DNA from: a virus | Virus record (IMG/VR): IMGVR_UViG_3300033150_000759 | Coordinates: 1 to 42,158 of that record | Direction: 5' to 3' (one strand) | DNA length: 42,158 nt | Shown: one piece after another, positions 21,274 to 30,015 of the stretch | Layout: each line of letters opens with the position of its first letter | Position numbering within the stretch: position 1 is the stretch's first letter | Translations under genes and position numbers: made by a program | The notes under the pieces: model-generated | The model's database searches: none | What the model saw: only the letters and a program-made list of their open reading frames with translations | What the model was told of the DNA's origin: nothing

Positions 21274-24200
21274 ATGGATTATCAGAATACAATATTATCA
21301 CGCTTGTTAGATTATTTACAATTAAAGAAATGGAAAATCCAAAAACGTGGTATGGTTGTTATGGTATTATGTCCATTTTGTAAACATGAACCAAAACTAA
21401 AATCATATTCAGCTAATATTATTCCACGTACTTCTAAAATTAATTGTTTTAATTGTAAAAAAACTTATAATTTAATTGATATTGTTCGTGAGATTGAGCC
21501 TGATAAAAAAGATATGGAAGAAGAGGATATATATCAATATTTAAAAACAAGTTTAAAGTTAGATATTGTCACGGAAAAAGACCAAGAAAATCTTAAAGAT
21601 TTATTAGATTTTTTTGAAACAAGTAAATTTTCTTTAGTTCCATTGGGCAGAAAATCTAAACGTCCAATAGAAAAAGGTTGGACAGAAAAAGAGCATAAAG
21701 ACCGCAAAGAATGGGAAGATTGGTTACGTAATAATTTAAATATTGCTATTAGAACTGGTTCAGTTAGTAATATAACAGTTATAGATGTAGATACAAAACC
21801 AATTCCAGAACAAATTAGAAAAATAATGGGCAATCCTTTTATACAAGAAACACATAGAGGTTTTCATTTAATTTATTTATATGAAGAATTATTACCTAAG
21901 ACAAGAATAGATGAATTTAGCATTGATATTGAAAATAATGGTGGATGTATAGCTATACATCCATCTATATGCCCAATAGAAGAAAAAGGTATAGATGAAA
22001 ATGGCAAAGCTTATTGTAAAATAATTGGATATGCACCAAGAAAATTTATAGGAGATTATAAATTAATAAAAATGCCAACAGAATTATTAAATTTTCTCAA
22101 AGAAAGAGTTACAGTACCTCGTAAAACTATTTCTGAACAAATAGCAGAAGATATTAAGACAGAAATATATAAAAAACCTCTTATTGATATGAATGAGGGA
22201 AGAAATGATTTATTTGTTCATTTAGGGGGCATGTTTAGAAAACAATTAAATCCAGAACAAACAGAATATGCGTTAAGAGTTTTAAATAAAGTTATATGTA
22301 AAACGGAATTAGACCCAAAAGAAATTACTGCAATGATGGGCAGTTTAGAGAGATATAATGATTTTGATGAACAAGAATTGGCACATAAAGTTTTAAATTA
22401 TTTACGTATAGTTGAAGTTGCTAATAGCAGAGACGTTAAAGAAGCTACAGGCGAAAAGAAAGCAACAGTAGATAAGATACTCAGTTATTTAGTTAAAGAA
22501 GGTTATTTAATTAAACGAGGAAGAAATTTTCATGTAGTTAAAAAGGTGGCTTGGGAAGAGAAGTTAATTGCTATGGGTAAACCAATAGGATTTAAAATGC
22601 CTTATTTTCACGATGTTGCTTATTTTAATTGGGGTGATATGCTTCTTATAGGAAGTAAAACTAAATATGGTAAATGTTTTGCAAAAGGTACGGAAATATT
22701 ATTATATAATGGAGAATCAAAAAAAGTAGAAGACATATTGCCTGGCGATTTACTTATGGGAATTGATAGCAAGCCCAGAAAAGTTGAAGATATTTGCGTT
22801 GGATATGACAATATGTATGAAATAATTCCTGATGAAAATTCTTCGTTTACTGTCAATAGCGAACATATTTTGGTATTAAAAAATACATTAACTGGATGTA
22901 TAATTAATATAACTGTTAAAGATTATTTAAAAAAACATAAGACATTTAAAAAATTTCATAAATTAATTCAGCAAGAAGTAGAATATAAAGATTCAAAAAC
23001 TGAATTAAATCCTTATTTTTTAGGTTTATGGTTAGGAGACGGAGACTCTTGTAGTGTAAGAATAACCAACAAAGATAAGGAAATAATTAATTTCTTAGAA
23101 AACTATGCAAAAGTACAAGGACTATCTTTACATAAATATAAATATGGAATTAAGTGCCCATCTTATGCTATAGTATCTGAATCAAGAAACAAACGAAATA
23201 CTGTTCAAGAATCTTTACAAAATCTTAGTTTGTATAATAATAAACATATCCCAAAACATTATCTATTAAATTCTCGACAAAAAAGATTAGAATTATTGGC
23301 AGGATTAATAGATAGTGATGGTTATTTAATCCGAACAAAAACTTCTTATGAAATTATTAATAAAAAAGAACAATTAGTTAATGATATTGTTACATTAGCA
23401 AGGTCTTTGGGATTTATAACAAAAGTTAATCCAAAATATATAAAATTAGGAAAAACACCTTTTAAGATTTTAAAATACTTTCGAATTACAATTAAAGGAG
23501 ATTGTTCGATAATTCCTACTAAAGTTAAAAGAAAACGTGCAATTAAATCTAAAAAAATAAAATATAATTCATTACTGAGATTTAAAGTAATAAAAAAATT
23601 TAAAAATAAATATTATGGATTTCAGGTAGAAAAAGATAAAATGTATTTACTCAAAAATTATATAGTTAATCATAATACACATATAGCTATGAATATGGTT
23701 AAGCGATTAGTAGATGTAGGAATAAAACCTTATTATTTGTCATTAGAGACTGGAAGTAGATTCGCTAAAATTGCATTGCAATTAGGACTTAAAGAAGGAG
23801 ATTTTTATCATGCGTTTTGTGCAGACCCAACTAAAATAGAACTTGAACCAAATTCTGTTACAATTATTGACTGGTTATTGATAACAGATAAGGCGAAGAC
23901 AGATTTAGTGTTTAAACATTTTGTAGAACAATTAGCAAAAACAAAAGGATTTCTCATTATTTTTCAACAATTAAAAGATAGATTTCCACAGAAAAAGAAT
24001 CCTACTCCAAGAGATAAGGCAGATTGGTTTGCCCCTAATATGGTTAGACAATTTCCTGCATTGGCTACAATGTATTTATATGATGATGATAATGACGGAA
24101 CTTATGGGAGATTTTATATTGAAGCAGTGAGAGAACCAAAGCAAATAGGAAAGAAAATATGGCAAATTCCTTGTGTTTATGATGGAGCAAGTAAAGAACT

Positions 24201-24336
24201 AAAAAGAATAGATGAACTAAAACAAAATTTATCACAGGCACAAACATCAATGTTACCACCAACTGTTCCAAATAATTCTACAAATCAGCCTGTTCAGAAC
24301 AATCAGAATCCACCAAAGTCTAAAGGAGAAAACTAA
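21274..24336 (+). CDS. Bifunctional primase-polymerase / helicase with intein
   Basis: 1020-aa precursor. A zinc finger (Cys33, Cys36, Cys58, Cys61) is followed by a Prim-Pol domain at about 110-280. That domain has the catalytic pair Asp171 and Asp173 in VIDVDT, His198 in RGFHLIY and a SIDIENNGG strand with Asp218. A winged-helix-like linker sits at about 380-450 (ATVDKILSYLVKEGYLIKRG), then a RecA-fold ATPase. Its P-loop GSKTKYGK^T is interrupted after Lys467 by an intein (residues 468-801) and resumes with Thr802. Walker B-type VTIIDWLLITD and a FLIIFQQLKDR strand follow. The tail is Gln/Asn/Pro-rich. After splicing the mature protein would be about 686 aa. It should prime and unwind DNA at the phage fork together with the PolB at 32332. 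GGAGACC precedes the start. Confidence 0.88.
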   Translation: MDYQNTILSRLLDYLQLKKWKIQKRGMVVMVLCPFCKHEPKLKSYSANIIPRTSKINCFNCKKTYNLIDIVREIEPDKKDMEEEDIYQYLKTSLKLDIVTEKDQENLKDLLDFFETSKFSLVPLGRKSKRPIEKGWTEKEHKDRKEWEDWLRNNLNIAIRTGSVSNITVIDVDTKPIPEQIRKIMGNPFIQETHRGFHLIYLYEELLPKTRIDEFSIDIENNGGCIAIHPSICPIEEKGIDENGKAYCKIIGYAPRKFIGDYKLIKMPTELLNFLKERVTVPRKTISEQIAEDIKTEIYKKPLIDMNEGRNDLFVHLGGMFRKQLNPEQTEYALRVLNKVICKTELDPKEITAMMGSLERYNDFDEQELAHKVLNYLRIVEVANSRDVKEATGEKKATVDKILSYLVKEGYLIKRGRNFHVVKKVAWEEKLIAMGKPIGFKMPYFHDVAYFNWGDMLLIGSKTKYGKCFAKGTEILLYNGESKKVEDILPGDLLMGIDSKPRKVEDICVGYDNMYEIIPDENSSFTVNSEHILVLKNTLTGCIINITVKDYLKKHKTFKKFHKLIQQEVEYKDSKTELNPYFLGLWLGDGDSCSVRITNKDKEIINFLENYAKVQGLSLHKYKYGIKCPSYAIVSESRNKRNTVQESLQNLSLYNNKHIPKHYLLNSRQKRLELLAGLIDSDGYLIRTKTSYEIINKKEQLVNDIVTLARSLGFITKVNPKYIKLGKTPFKILKYFRITIKGDCSIIPTKVKRKRAIKSKKIKYNSLLRFKVIKKFKNKYYGFQVEKDKMYLLKNYIVNHNTHIAMNMVKRLVDVGIKPYYLSLETGSRFAKIALQLGLKEGDFYHAFCADPTKIELEPNSVTIIDWLLITDKAKTDLVFKHFVEQLAKTKGFLIIFQQLKDRFPQKKNPTPRDKADWFAPNMVRQFPALATMYLYDDDNDGTYGRFYIEAVREPKQIGKKIWQIPCVYDGASKELKRIDELKQNLSQAQTSMLPPTVPNNSTNQPVQNNQNPPKSKGEN
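22675..23676 (+). mobile_element. Intein with LAGLIDADG homing endonuclease
   Basis: Residues 468-801 of the primase-helicase (334 aa). N-terminal splice block CFAKGTEILLYNG begins with nucleophile Cys468, and a later block near residue 530 contains NSEHIL with the block B histidine. Two dodecapeptide motifs, LGLWLGDGDS (about 583-592) and LAGLIDSDGYL (about 674-684), mark the endonuclease. The C-terminal junction is YIVNHN followed by extein Thr802. Insertion is between GK and T of the Walker A motif, so the helicase cannot bind ATP until splicing is complete. The frame is unbroken and key residues are intact, so it is probably active. Confidence 0.92.
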
Positions 24337-24896
24337 TGGCATATATAAAGAAAATTGCTATTAATAAAATAGAAAAAACTATTAATAGAACTATTAATCA
24401 GAATACTATATCGATGGGATGGGATGTTGCTCAACATGCAACAGGTGTAGCTATTATTCGGACAACAGATAAATATATTTATTTAGATAAGATTTATAAG
24501 ATTACTGTTCCTAAAAAAATTCAAAATAAAGATTCTATAGATTTATTTTTAGAACAATTAGAAGATATAACACGTGATATTTCAAAGACTTATAAACTTG
24601 ATGTTAATATGATAGAAGATTGTTTTTTTGGAAGTAATGTTAAAACATTAAAAACCCTTGCAAGATTTAGCGTCTTGGTATATGATAGATTAAGAAATTT
24701 AACGAAAATATCTATATTTATTATGCCATCCAGTGCTCGAAGTAAAATAAGATTTAAAAAAAGCAAGAAGGGAGTTTCTGGCGATAAACTAAAAAAAGAG
24801 ATTCTTAATTATATAAACGAACTTCTTCAAATAACATTAAAAGACCATGATATAGCAGATGGTATTGGATTAGCTTTAGCGGGGGTGATAAAATGA
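24336..24896 (+). CDS. RuvC-like Holliday junction resolvase
   Basis: RNase H-fold nuclease that cuts Holliday junctions. The catalytic acids are readable as Asp30 in MGWDVAQHATGVAI, Glu94 in NMIEDCFFGSN, and Asp172 with Asp175 in KDHDIADGIGLALAG. 186 aa fits phage and Poxvirus-like RuvC relatives. The ATG overlaps the TAA of the primase-helicase gene by one base, linking resolution to replication. N-terminal codons contain repeated CTATTAATAG-like palindromes. Confidence 0.8.
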   Translation: MAYIKKIAINKIEKTINRTINQNTISMGWDVAQHATGVAIIRTTDKYIYLDKIYKITVPKKIQNKDSIDLFLEQLEDITRDISKTYKLDVNMIEDCFFGSNVKTLKTLARFSVLVYDRLRNLTKISIFIMPSSARSKIRFKKSKKGVSGDKLKKEILNYINELLQITLKDHDIADGIGLALAGVIK

Positions 24897-25426
24897 GTAA
24901 AACATATAAAAATGTAGGTGGGACGATAAAAGATATAGAAAAATATATAGAAGAGGAACGTAAAAAGAAAATGAAAACATTTGTGGGTTGGATTTATTAT
25001 CAGCTTTATTTGCCAATTTATAGAAAAGTAAACGATATATATTATTTCTTTAAAGTTAATGTTCCTAACTTCATTGGTAGAATCAAAAAAGGATATGGCA
25101 AGGCTGATGTATGGAATTTTGATTATCATATTGCCAGTGTCATTGAAGGAGGAGTAAGAGAGTTAGCCGACCATCATATGGGACATGACGCAACTATGAC
25201 TGATGAAGAATGGACAGAAATTCTTTATCGAATTAGCAATACTTTTGCTACAGCCAGGAAAGTAGCTAATCATGATATTATATTAACCACAAATCAAAGA
25301 GATTATAGGCATATGAAAAAAATAATGAAAAATCATGATGTAGTTGTTTATTCTCCTGAATTAACTAAAGATTTTTATAAAGGTTTTGATTTGTTTAAGA
25401 AGTATTTCTTTGGATTATGGGATTAA
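24893..25426 (+). CDS. Conserved phage hypothetical protein (177 aa)
   Basis: A basic N-terminal half includes an aromatic WIYYQLYLPIYRKVNDIYYF segment. A conserved-looking block follows: KADVWNFDYHIASVIEGGV and then HMGHDATMTDEEWTEILYRI. I recall the DVW-(N/S)-(F/L)-DYH pattern from proteins of unknown function in several phage groups. Overlaps the resolvase gene by four bases. No function assigned. Confidence 0.6.
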   Translation: MSKTYKNVGGTIKDIEKYIEEERKKKMKTFVGWIYYQLYLPIYRKVNDIYYFFKVNVPNFIGRIKKGYGKADVWNFDYHIASVIEGGVRELADHHMGHDATMTDEEWTEILYRISNTFATARKVANHDIILTTNQRDYRHMKKIMKNHDVVVYSPELTKDFYKGFDLFKKYFFGLWD

Positions 25427-25440
25427 GAAGGAGGAAAATT

Positions 25441-25785
25441 ATGGCTCAGAAAAAACCTATCGATTTAAATCATGATAGAATAGTTCCTGCTTGCAATCAG
25501 AATCATCCTTATACTCATATAGCAGGAGATAGAGAACATGTATATTGCTATAAGTGTAAAAAAATAATTGGTCTTAAAGTTATTCCATTTTGGCAAGAAG
25601 AATTGGAAACTAAATTTGTTGATTATTCATATGATGGAGGAATAGAAACAGAGCATTTTGAATTCTTAAAATTATATGAAAAATATATCGGAAAGATGGA
25701 TAATTGGGGGTGTTCAGAAATAGAATCAACCAAAATTAAAATTAAATGTAAAGACGGTTTAATTCAAATAGAGAGGATAAATTAA
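25441..25785 (+). CDS. Zinc-binding hypothetical protein (114 aa)
   Basis: ATG 25441 is chosen because GAAGGAGG lies 6 bases before it; an earlier ATG at 25417 lacks a site. Contains VPACNQNHPYTHIAGDREHV then YCYKCKKIIGL, a likely zinc-binding Cys/His cluster, and acidic strands after it. Function unknown. Confidence 0.6.
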   Translation: MAQKKPIDLNHDRIVPACNQNHPYTHIAGDREHVYCYKCKKIIGLKVIPFWQEELETKFVDYSYDGGIETEHFEFLKLYEKYIGKMDNWGCSEIESTKIKIKCKDGLIQIERIN

Positions 25786-26012
25786 TGATTAAAAAAGTTA
25801 CCAAAAAGAAAGTTATAAATGATATAATTAAAATTTTAAAAAATAATAGGATAAGATTTGATTCATTAGATTGTGAATTATTAGATGAAATGAAAGAAAG
25901 ATTTATATCTAAAGTTATTGAATTAAATCGCAATGGAGAAGTATTTTTAAAATCTCCGTCATATTATAGAATCACAATTGATTTTAAAATGCCAATTAAA
26001 GTTAAGGAGTAA
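25785..26012 (+). CDS. Small hypothetical protein (75 aa)
   Basis: [20 protein letters not shown], then an acidic helix and a final strand [15 protein letters not shown] overlap with the preceding gene. Overall basic; no family recognised. Confidence 0.55.
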   Translation: MIKKVTKKKVINDIIKILKNNRIRFDSLDCELLDEMKERFISKVIELNRNGEVFLKSPSYYRITIDFKMPIKVKE

Positions 26013-26016
26013 AAGA

Positions 26017-27027
26017 ATGAGTCGGAAGAAAAAAGAAAAAGAAGAACCTAAGACAAATATTGATGATATTTTATCTGGAATAGAAAAAAAGTATGGTAAA
26101 GGAGCAATTATTCAATTCAATAAAAATTATACACAAGATACTAAATCAATTTCTACTGGTTCAATAAGTCTTGATATGGCTCTCGGAATAGGCGGAGTAC
26201 CCAAAGGTAGAGTTATTGAAATATTGGGAGCGGAATCTGCTGGTAAGACAACTCTTGCTTTAAGCATAGTAAAACAATGTCAAGAAACTGGAGGCAATTG
26301 TGTATATATAGATGCAGAACATGCCTTTGACCCTGATTATGCAACTAAAATAGGTATAGATATTAATAAATTACATATTTCTCAGCCTGATTATGGAGAA
26401 ATGGCATTAGATATTGCTCAAAGTTTTGTCGAATCTGGCAAAATAGATTTAATTGTGATTGATTCTGTTGCTTCTTTGACACCTAAAGCAGAACTTGAAG
26501 GAGAAATGGAAGATGCTAATATAGGATTACAGGCTCGTTTAATGAGTAAAGCTTTACGTAAGTTAACAGGCTCAATTTCTAAGAATAATACCTGTGTAAT
26601 TTTTATTAATCAAATTCGTATGAAAATAGGAGTAATGTTTGGAAATCCAGAAACGACCCCTGGTGGATTGGCTTTGAAGTTTTATGCTTCAGTTCGAATT
26701 GATTTGAGAAGAAAAGGGCTTATAAAAGACTCAAATGGCTCACCAGTTGCCAGCGAAATTAGAGCTAAAGTTATTAAAAATAAAGTTGCTCCGCCTTATA
26801 GACAAGCAGAATTTGCTATTTATTATGATGAGGGATTATCCACTTCTATGGATATATTGCAAATGGGATTGAGTCATGGCATTATTAAGAAAGCAGGAGC
26901 ATGGTTTTCTTATAATGACGAAAAGATAGGACAAGGACAAGACAATGCTCGTCAATATTTAAAAGATAATCCAAAAATTCTTAAAGCAATTAGAGAAGAA
27001 ATTCTCAAATTATTGGGGAGAAAATAA
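26017..27027 (+). CDS. recA: RecA recombinase
   Basis: DNA strand-exchange ATPase. The start at 26017 ([10 protein letters not shown]) has AAGGAG upstream; an earlier in-frame ATG would read through the previous gene. Walker [10 protein letters not shown] is at residues 71-79. [12 protein letters not shown] and [20 protein letters not shown] carry the catalytic Glu and Walker B. INQIR with [16 protein letters not shown] forms the L2 loop. At 336 aa it is close to bacterial RecA, with a short C-terminal tail. It works with the SbcCD-like nuclease, RuvB and RuvC-like proteins encoded around it. Overlaps the next ATG by one base. Confidence 0.97.
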   Translation: MSRKKKEKEEPKTNIDDILSGIEKKYGKGAIIQFNKNYTQDTKSISTGSISLDMALGIGGVPKGRVIEILGAESAGKTTLALSIVKQCQETGGNCVYIDAEHAFDPDYATKIGIDINKLHISQPDYGEMALDIAQSFVESGKIDLIVIDSVASLTPKAELEGEMEDANIGLQARLMSKALRKLTGSISKNNTCVIFINQIRMKIGVMFGNPETTPGGLALKFYASVRIDLRRKGLIKDSNGSPVASEIRAKVIKNKVAPPYRQAEFAIYYDEGLSTSMDILQMGLSHGIIKKAGAWFSYNDEKIGQGQDNARQYLKDNPKILKAIREEILKLLGRK

Positions 27028-27311
27028 TGACCCCAGGATTCTCAGAAGAAACAAAGCAAGCAATATACGAATCACAAAATGGATATTGCAAAGTAAAAGG
27101 ATGTCATAATTCAATTCATAGTGTGCACCATAAACTTCATGATACCGAATATAATCGTAGGAAATATCCTTTATTTATAGATAGTCCATTTAATGCGGTT
27201 GGTTTGTGCGAACATCATCATACACAAAAAAGCCATGAATGGCGAGTAACAGACCAAGAAGCTAAGATGTATGAAGAATATTTAGATGATTTAATTATGT
27301 ATGGGAGATAA
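27027..27311 (+). CDS. HNH-type nuclease-like protein (94 aa)
   Basis: Cys21 and Cys26, then HHKLHDTE, a later NAVGLCEHHH with Asn56, Cys61 and terminal histidines, match the ββα-metal (HNH) layout with supporting zinc ligands. It is small and free-standing, located directly after recA. It could be a homing enzyme, a packaging or repair nuclease, or an NinG-like recombination factor. Confidence 0.65.
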   Translation: MTPGFSEETKQAIYESQNGYCKVKGCHNSIHSVHHKLHDTEYNRRKYPLFIDSPFNAVGLCEHHHTQKSHEWRVTDQEAKMYEEYLDDLIMYGR

Positions 27312-27313
27312 TC

Positions 27314-27907
27314 ATGTCTAACTATTGTTCAGGTAAAATAGAATGGCAAGCTAAACAGATTCTTTTAAATTATCCTATCATAAAAGAATTGCCAGCATCA
27401 ATTAGTGGAGTTTATCATGTTGGCGAAACAGCATTAGAACATATTGAAAGAACTGCAAGTATAATGAGGCATTTATGTGATGAATTTAAACAATATTTAA
27501 CAGCAGAAGATAAAGATATGTTAATTGCATGTGCTTATTTGCATGATATGGGTAGTTATGTTATTTCCAAAAAAGGAAAGCCAAGCAAAAAACAAAGTAT
27601 GGGTGGATGGATTTATTATGAAAAAACGGGATTTAGTAGATTGGAGCCACTGCATAGAATTCATCCAATAATCTCTGCTTCAATGATTAATGCGTATCAA
27701 ATTGACCGTAAAGAAGATATTAAAAAAGTAATTGCTTCTCATATGAGTCATTGGTATCCACACGCTCCGCAACCTAAATGTTTGTGGGAATATTTGATTT
27801 GTATTGCTGATTATTTAGCAAGTAGGAAAAATGTTTTTGATAATAGAACATCTAATTGGTTTGATGAATTACCAAAAAGGGAGAGAATCGATGAAAGAAA
27901 TAAATGA
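27314..27907 (+). CDS. HD-domain phosphohydrolase
   Basis: Metal-dependent hydrolase with His35 or His43 in YHVGETALEHI, the HD pair His77-Asp78 in AYLHDMGS, then LEPLHRIHPIISASM and IASHMSHWYPH histidines. A final ADYLASR supplies the last Asp. The arrangement is that of phosphohydrolases acting on nucleotides or cyclic nucleotides. 197 aa. The substrate cannot be deduced; anti-signalling activity against cyclic-nucleotide defences is conceivable but untested. Confidence 0.8.
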   Translation: MSNYCSGKIEWQAKQILLNYPIIKELPASISGVYHVGETALEHIERTASIMRHLCDEFKQYLTAEDKDMLIACAYLHDMGSYVISKKGKPSKKQSMGGWIYYEKTGFSRLEPLHRIHPIISASMINAYQIDRKEDIKKVIASHMSHWYPHAPQPKCLWEYLICIADYLASRKNVFDNRTSNWFDELPKRERIDERNK

Positions 27908-28307
27908 ATTTAAAAAAATATTAGAAGGGACATCAAATGAAAAAGTAAGATTGTATGCTGATACAAGCCAGGCTCCTATAATAAAAGTATTTGTAATAGA
28001 CCTGACTACATCAGAAATTTTAGCTACTGAAAATTTGGATATGAACAATTTATCGGCTTATACTAAAAATGAAATGGTAGACTTTTTAGGAGAATTTATT
28101 AGAGAGTTATTTGAAAAAATTGCTCCTACTATCTCTTATATCAAAAGACGCAAAGCTGAGTTAGAACAAACTATTTTAGAAGAAGTTAATAAATTTACGA
28201 GAGATACAGAAATAAAAATTGATAATATTGAATTAATTAAATATGAAGTAATAAGAGGAAGTCAAACTGGTAGAACATATGCGATAAAAATAAAGGCAGA
28301 AGTTTAA
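27891..28307 (+). CDS. Hypothetical protein (138 aa)
   Basis: The ATG at 27891 (MKEINEFKKILEG) follows GGGAGAGAATCG and overlaps the HD gene by 17 bases. Alpha/beta protein: strands in IIKVFVIDLTTSEILATE, a helix FLGEFIRELFEKIAP, then a beta-rich end. No motif recognised. Confidence 0.55.
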   Translation: MKEINEFKKILEGTSNEKVRLYADTSQAPIIKVFVIDLTTSEILATENLDMNNLSAYTKNEMVDFLGEFIRELFEKIAPTISYIKRRKAELEQTILEEVNKFTRDTEIKIDNIELIKYEVIRGSQTGRTYAIKIKAEV

Positions 28308-28310
28308 ATA

Positions 28311-28982
28311 ATGGAAAATAAAACTATTTTATTAACTGCTTTAGTAGGAAGTCGGGCTCATGGTTTAGCCAGAGAGGATTCAGACTTTGATTATAGAAGA
28401 GTTTATATTATTCCTACTGAGGAAATTTTATCTTTAAATTTTAAATATAAAGGAGCCGATTGGATTGAAGGAAATATTGATAATACTGCTTATGAGTTAG
28501 GACATTTTTTACAATTAGCAGTTAAATCTAATCCTACAATTTTAGAAGTTTTTATGGCTCCAATTGTACAATTAAATACTGATGGACAATTATTATTAGA
28601 TTTATTTCCTTATATTTGGGATGTACAAAATGCTTATGACGCATTTGTTGGATACGGACATAACCAAAGAAAGAAAATGCTTGAGAATAAAGATAATAAA
28701 TCTGATAAATTTGCAATTGCTTATATCAGAACTTTATTTAATTTAATTATATTATTAAAGACTGGGCGTTTTTCTATGGAAATAAAAGACCCAGTTTTAA
28801 AGGAATTTTTATTGAAGATTAAAGAAGGTAAAGTTTCTTATGGAGAAATTATTGACAGGGCAGAATTCTATAAGTCTATTGCTACAAAAGAGTTAGAGAA
28901 TTGTACACATACAAATAACCCTAAAAAAATTAATAATTTTTTGATAAAAATGAGAAAAAAATATATGGCTATAAAGTCTTGA
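28311..28982 (+). CDS. Predicted nucleotidyltransferase (RlaP/PF10127-like)
   Basis: GSRAHGLAREDSDFDYRRVY at residues 13-32 holds the nucleotidyltransferase Gly-Ser and the acidic pair Asp25, Asp27. This GSRAHG...SD(Y/F)D pattern marks the PF10127 family, some members of which are RNA-ligase-associated (RlaP). The protein is 223 aa, complete and helical after the active-site domain. The phage also encodes an Rnl5-type RNA ligase 17 kb away. A joint role in RNA-end processing is inference. The promoter at 28979 begins in its last codons. Confidence 0.75.
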   Translation: MENKTILLTALVGSRAHGLAREDSDFDYRRVYIIPTEEILSLNFKYKGADWIEGNIDNTAYELGHFLQLAVKSNPTILEVFMAPIVQLNTDGQLLLDLFPYIWDVQNAYDAFVGYGHNQRKKMLENKDNKSDKFAIAYIRTLFNLIILLKTGRFSMEIKDPVLKEFLLKIKEGKVSYGEIIDRAEFYKSIATKELENCTHTNNPKKINNFLIKMRKKYMAIKS

Positions 28983-29008
28983 CAGAAGGGCGTATAGTAT
29001 GGTATAAT
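28979..29008 (+). promoter_or_regulatory. Consensus sigma-70 promoter with extended -10 (copy 3)
   Basis: TTGACA 28979-28984, an 18-base spacer and TATAAT 29003-29008 preceded by TGG. Predicted start is near 29015, immediately at the AGGAGG (29015-29020) of the gene beginning at 29026, so the 5' leader would be only about 11 bases. Confidence 0.88.
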
Positions 29009-29025
29009 TGTAATAGGAGGAAAAT

Positions 29026-29463
29026 ATGAAGACTGTTTATGAAATTCAGGAAATGTTTCAAGATGAATCTCAGTTGCACTTAGTTATAGAAGATTGCAAA
29101 GATACAATTGACAAAATTAACTATTGGCAAAATGTTTTACTCCAGGGGGTATTAGATGGTGCAGAACAAGCTAAAAGTGCACTACAGGAGCTTACAGGGG
29201 CTTATATGGGACTTCAACCATACCTTACCGTAGCAGAAACCGAGAAAAAGGTACGAGAGAATGAAGAATATCAAAGAATACGTCAAAATACTACGGGTAA
29301 ATTCACTTCAGCAGTAGCGGAAAAAGAAGCTTCTACATTAGTTAATAATTATAGAAGAGTAAGAAACTATCTTCAGGGATATAATTCAATGTGCGAAAAA
29401 GCTATTTCCTCTATTCAGAGCGTATTAAAATTTATGGGAGAAGAAATTAGATTAAATAGATAG
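29026..29463 (+). CDS. Helical protein driven by a consensus promoter (145 aa)
   Basis: Almost entirely helical (KDTIDKINYWQNVLLQGVL, then SALQELTGAYMGLQPYLTVA). A C-terminal part, EKEASTLVNNYRRVRNYLQG and EKAISSIQSVLKFMGEEI, suggests a coiled-coil or DNA-binding bundle. Codons are richer in G and C than in neighbours, which together with the strong promoter and AGGAGG suggests high expression. I do not recognise the family. Similar helical proteins occur next to recombination genes in phages. Confidence 0.65.
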   Translation: MKTVYEIQEMFQDESQLHLVIEDCKDTIDKINYWQNVLLQGVLDGAEQAKSALQELTGAYMGLQPYLTVAETEKKVRENEEYQRIRQNTTGKFTSAVAEKEASTLVNNYRRVRNYLQGYNSMCEKAISSIQSVLKFMGEEIRLNR

Positions 29464-29474
29464 GGAAATAAAAA

Positions 29475-29825
29475 ATGACAAAGAAAGAAATATTAAAAAA
29501 AGTTATTTATAAAGTTTATAATAATGGTTGTAATTATTTACAATTAGATATTAATAATTATCAAATGGGATGGGATTTAGAGCCAGACATCAGTGCTTAT
29601 TATTACATTATTTTTAGAAAAGAATTTGCTAAAGCTTTTTGGGGAGAAGAAGAAGTATGTGGTTATTGTGGTGAGATATGTTGCCCTAAAGCTGGAGATT
29701 TTTGTTATAATGACGAATGTAGTTTATCAGTTGATTATCCCAATCCTATAAAAGCTTGGAAATATCATCTTCAACAAATAGTATTAGAAGAAGAACCTTT
29801 AAAATATTTGGAGAAATTTTTATGA
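29475..29825 (+). CDS. Cysteine-rich hypothetical protein (116 aa)
   Basis: Middle segment CGYCGEICCPKAGDFCYNDE has six or seven cysteines within about 20 residues and probably binds zinc. It is flanked by an aromatic N-terminal half (YLQLDINNYQMGWDLEPD) and an acidic C-terminus. GGGAAATAAAAA precedes the ATG. Role unknown. Confidence 0.6.
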   Translation: MTKKEILKKVIYKVYNNGCNYLQLDINNYQMGWDLEPDISAYYYIIFRKEFAKAFWGEEEVCGYCGEICCPKAGDFCYNDECSLSVDYPNPIKAWKYHLQQIVLEEEPLKYLEKFL

Positions 29826-29977
29826 TAAATATTACGGAAACAAAACATATAATTCGACCAACATTATATTGGGAATTAAGACGAATTAGAAGAAAATTAT
29901 ATTTATTAAAACAAACAATTATTCAAGAATTAGGTATTAATAGATTTTGTAAATATTTATTGAATAAATTTTTATAA
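29822..29977 (+). CDS. Small basic protein (51 aa)
   Basis: Starts MINITETKHIIRPTLYWELR at 29822, overlapping the previous TGA by four bases, with TTGGAG upstream. Arginine/lysine-rich helix, leucine-rich end. No family recognised. Confidence 0.5.
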   Translation: MINITETKHIIRPTLYWELRRIRRKLYLLKQTIIQELGINRFCKYLLNKFL

Positions 29978-30015
29978 ATAAATAATAATGAATACTAACA
30001 AGTAAGGAGTATGTT

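Noticed and set aside
21274-24336. Two separate genes for primase and helicase, with the middle as an independent homing endonuclease
   Set aside because: One unbroken frame runs through. The splice residues (Cys468, His-Asn at the end, Thr802) and the restored GSKTKYGKT P-loop show an intein.
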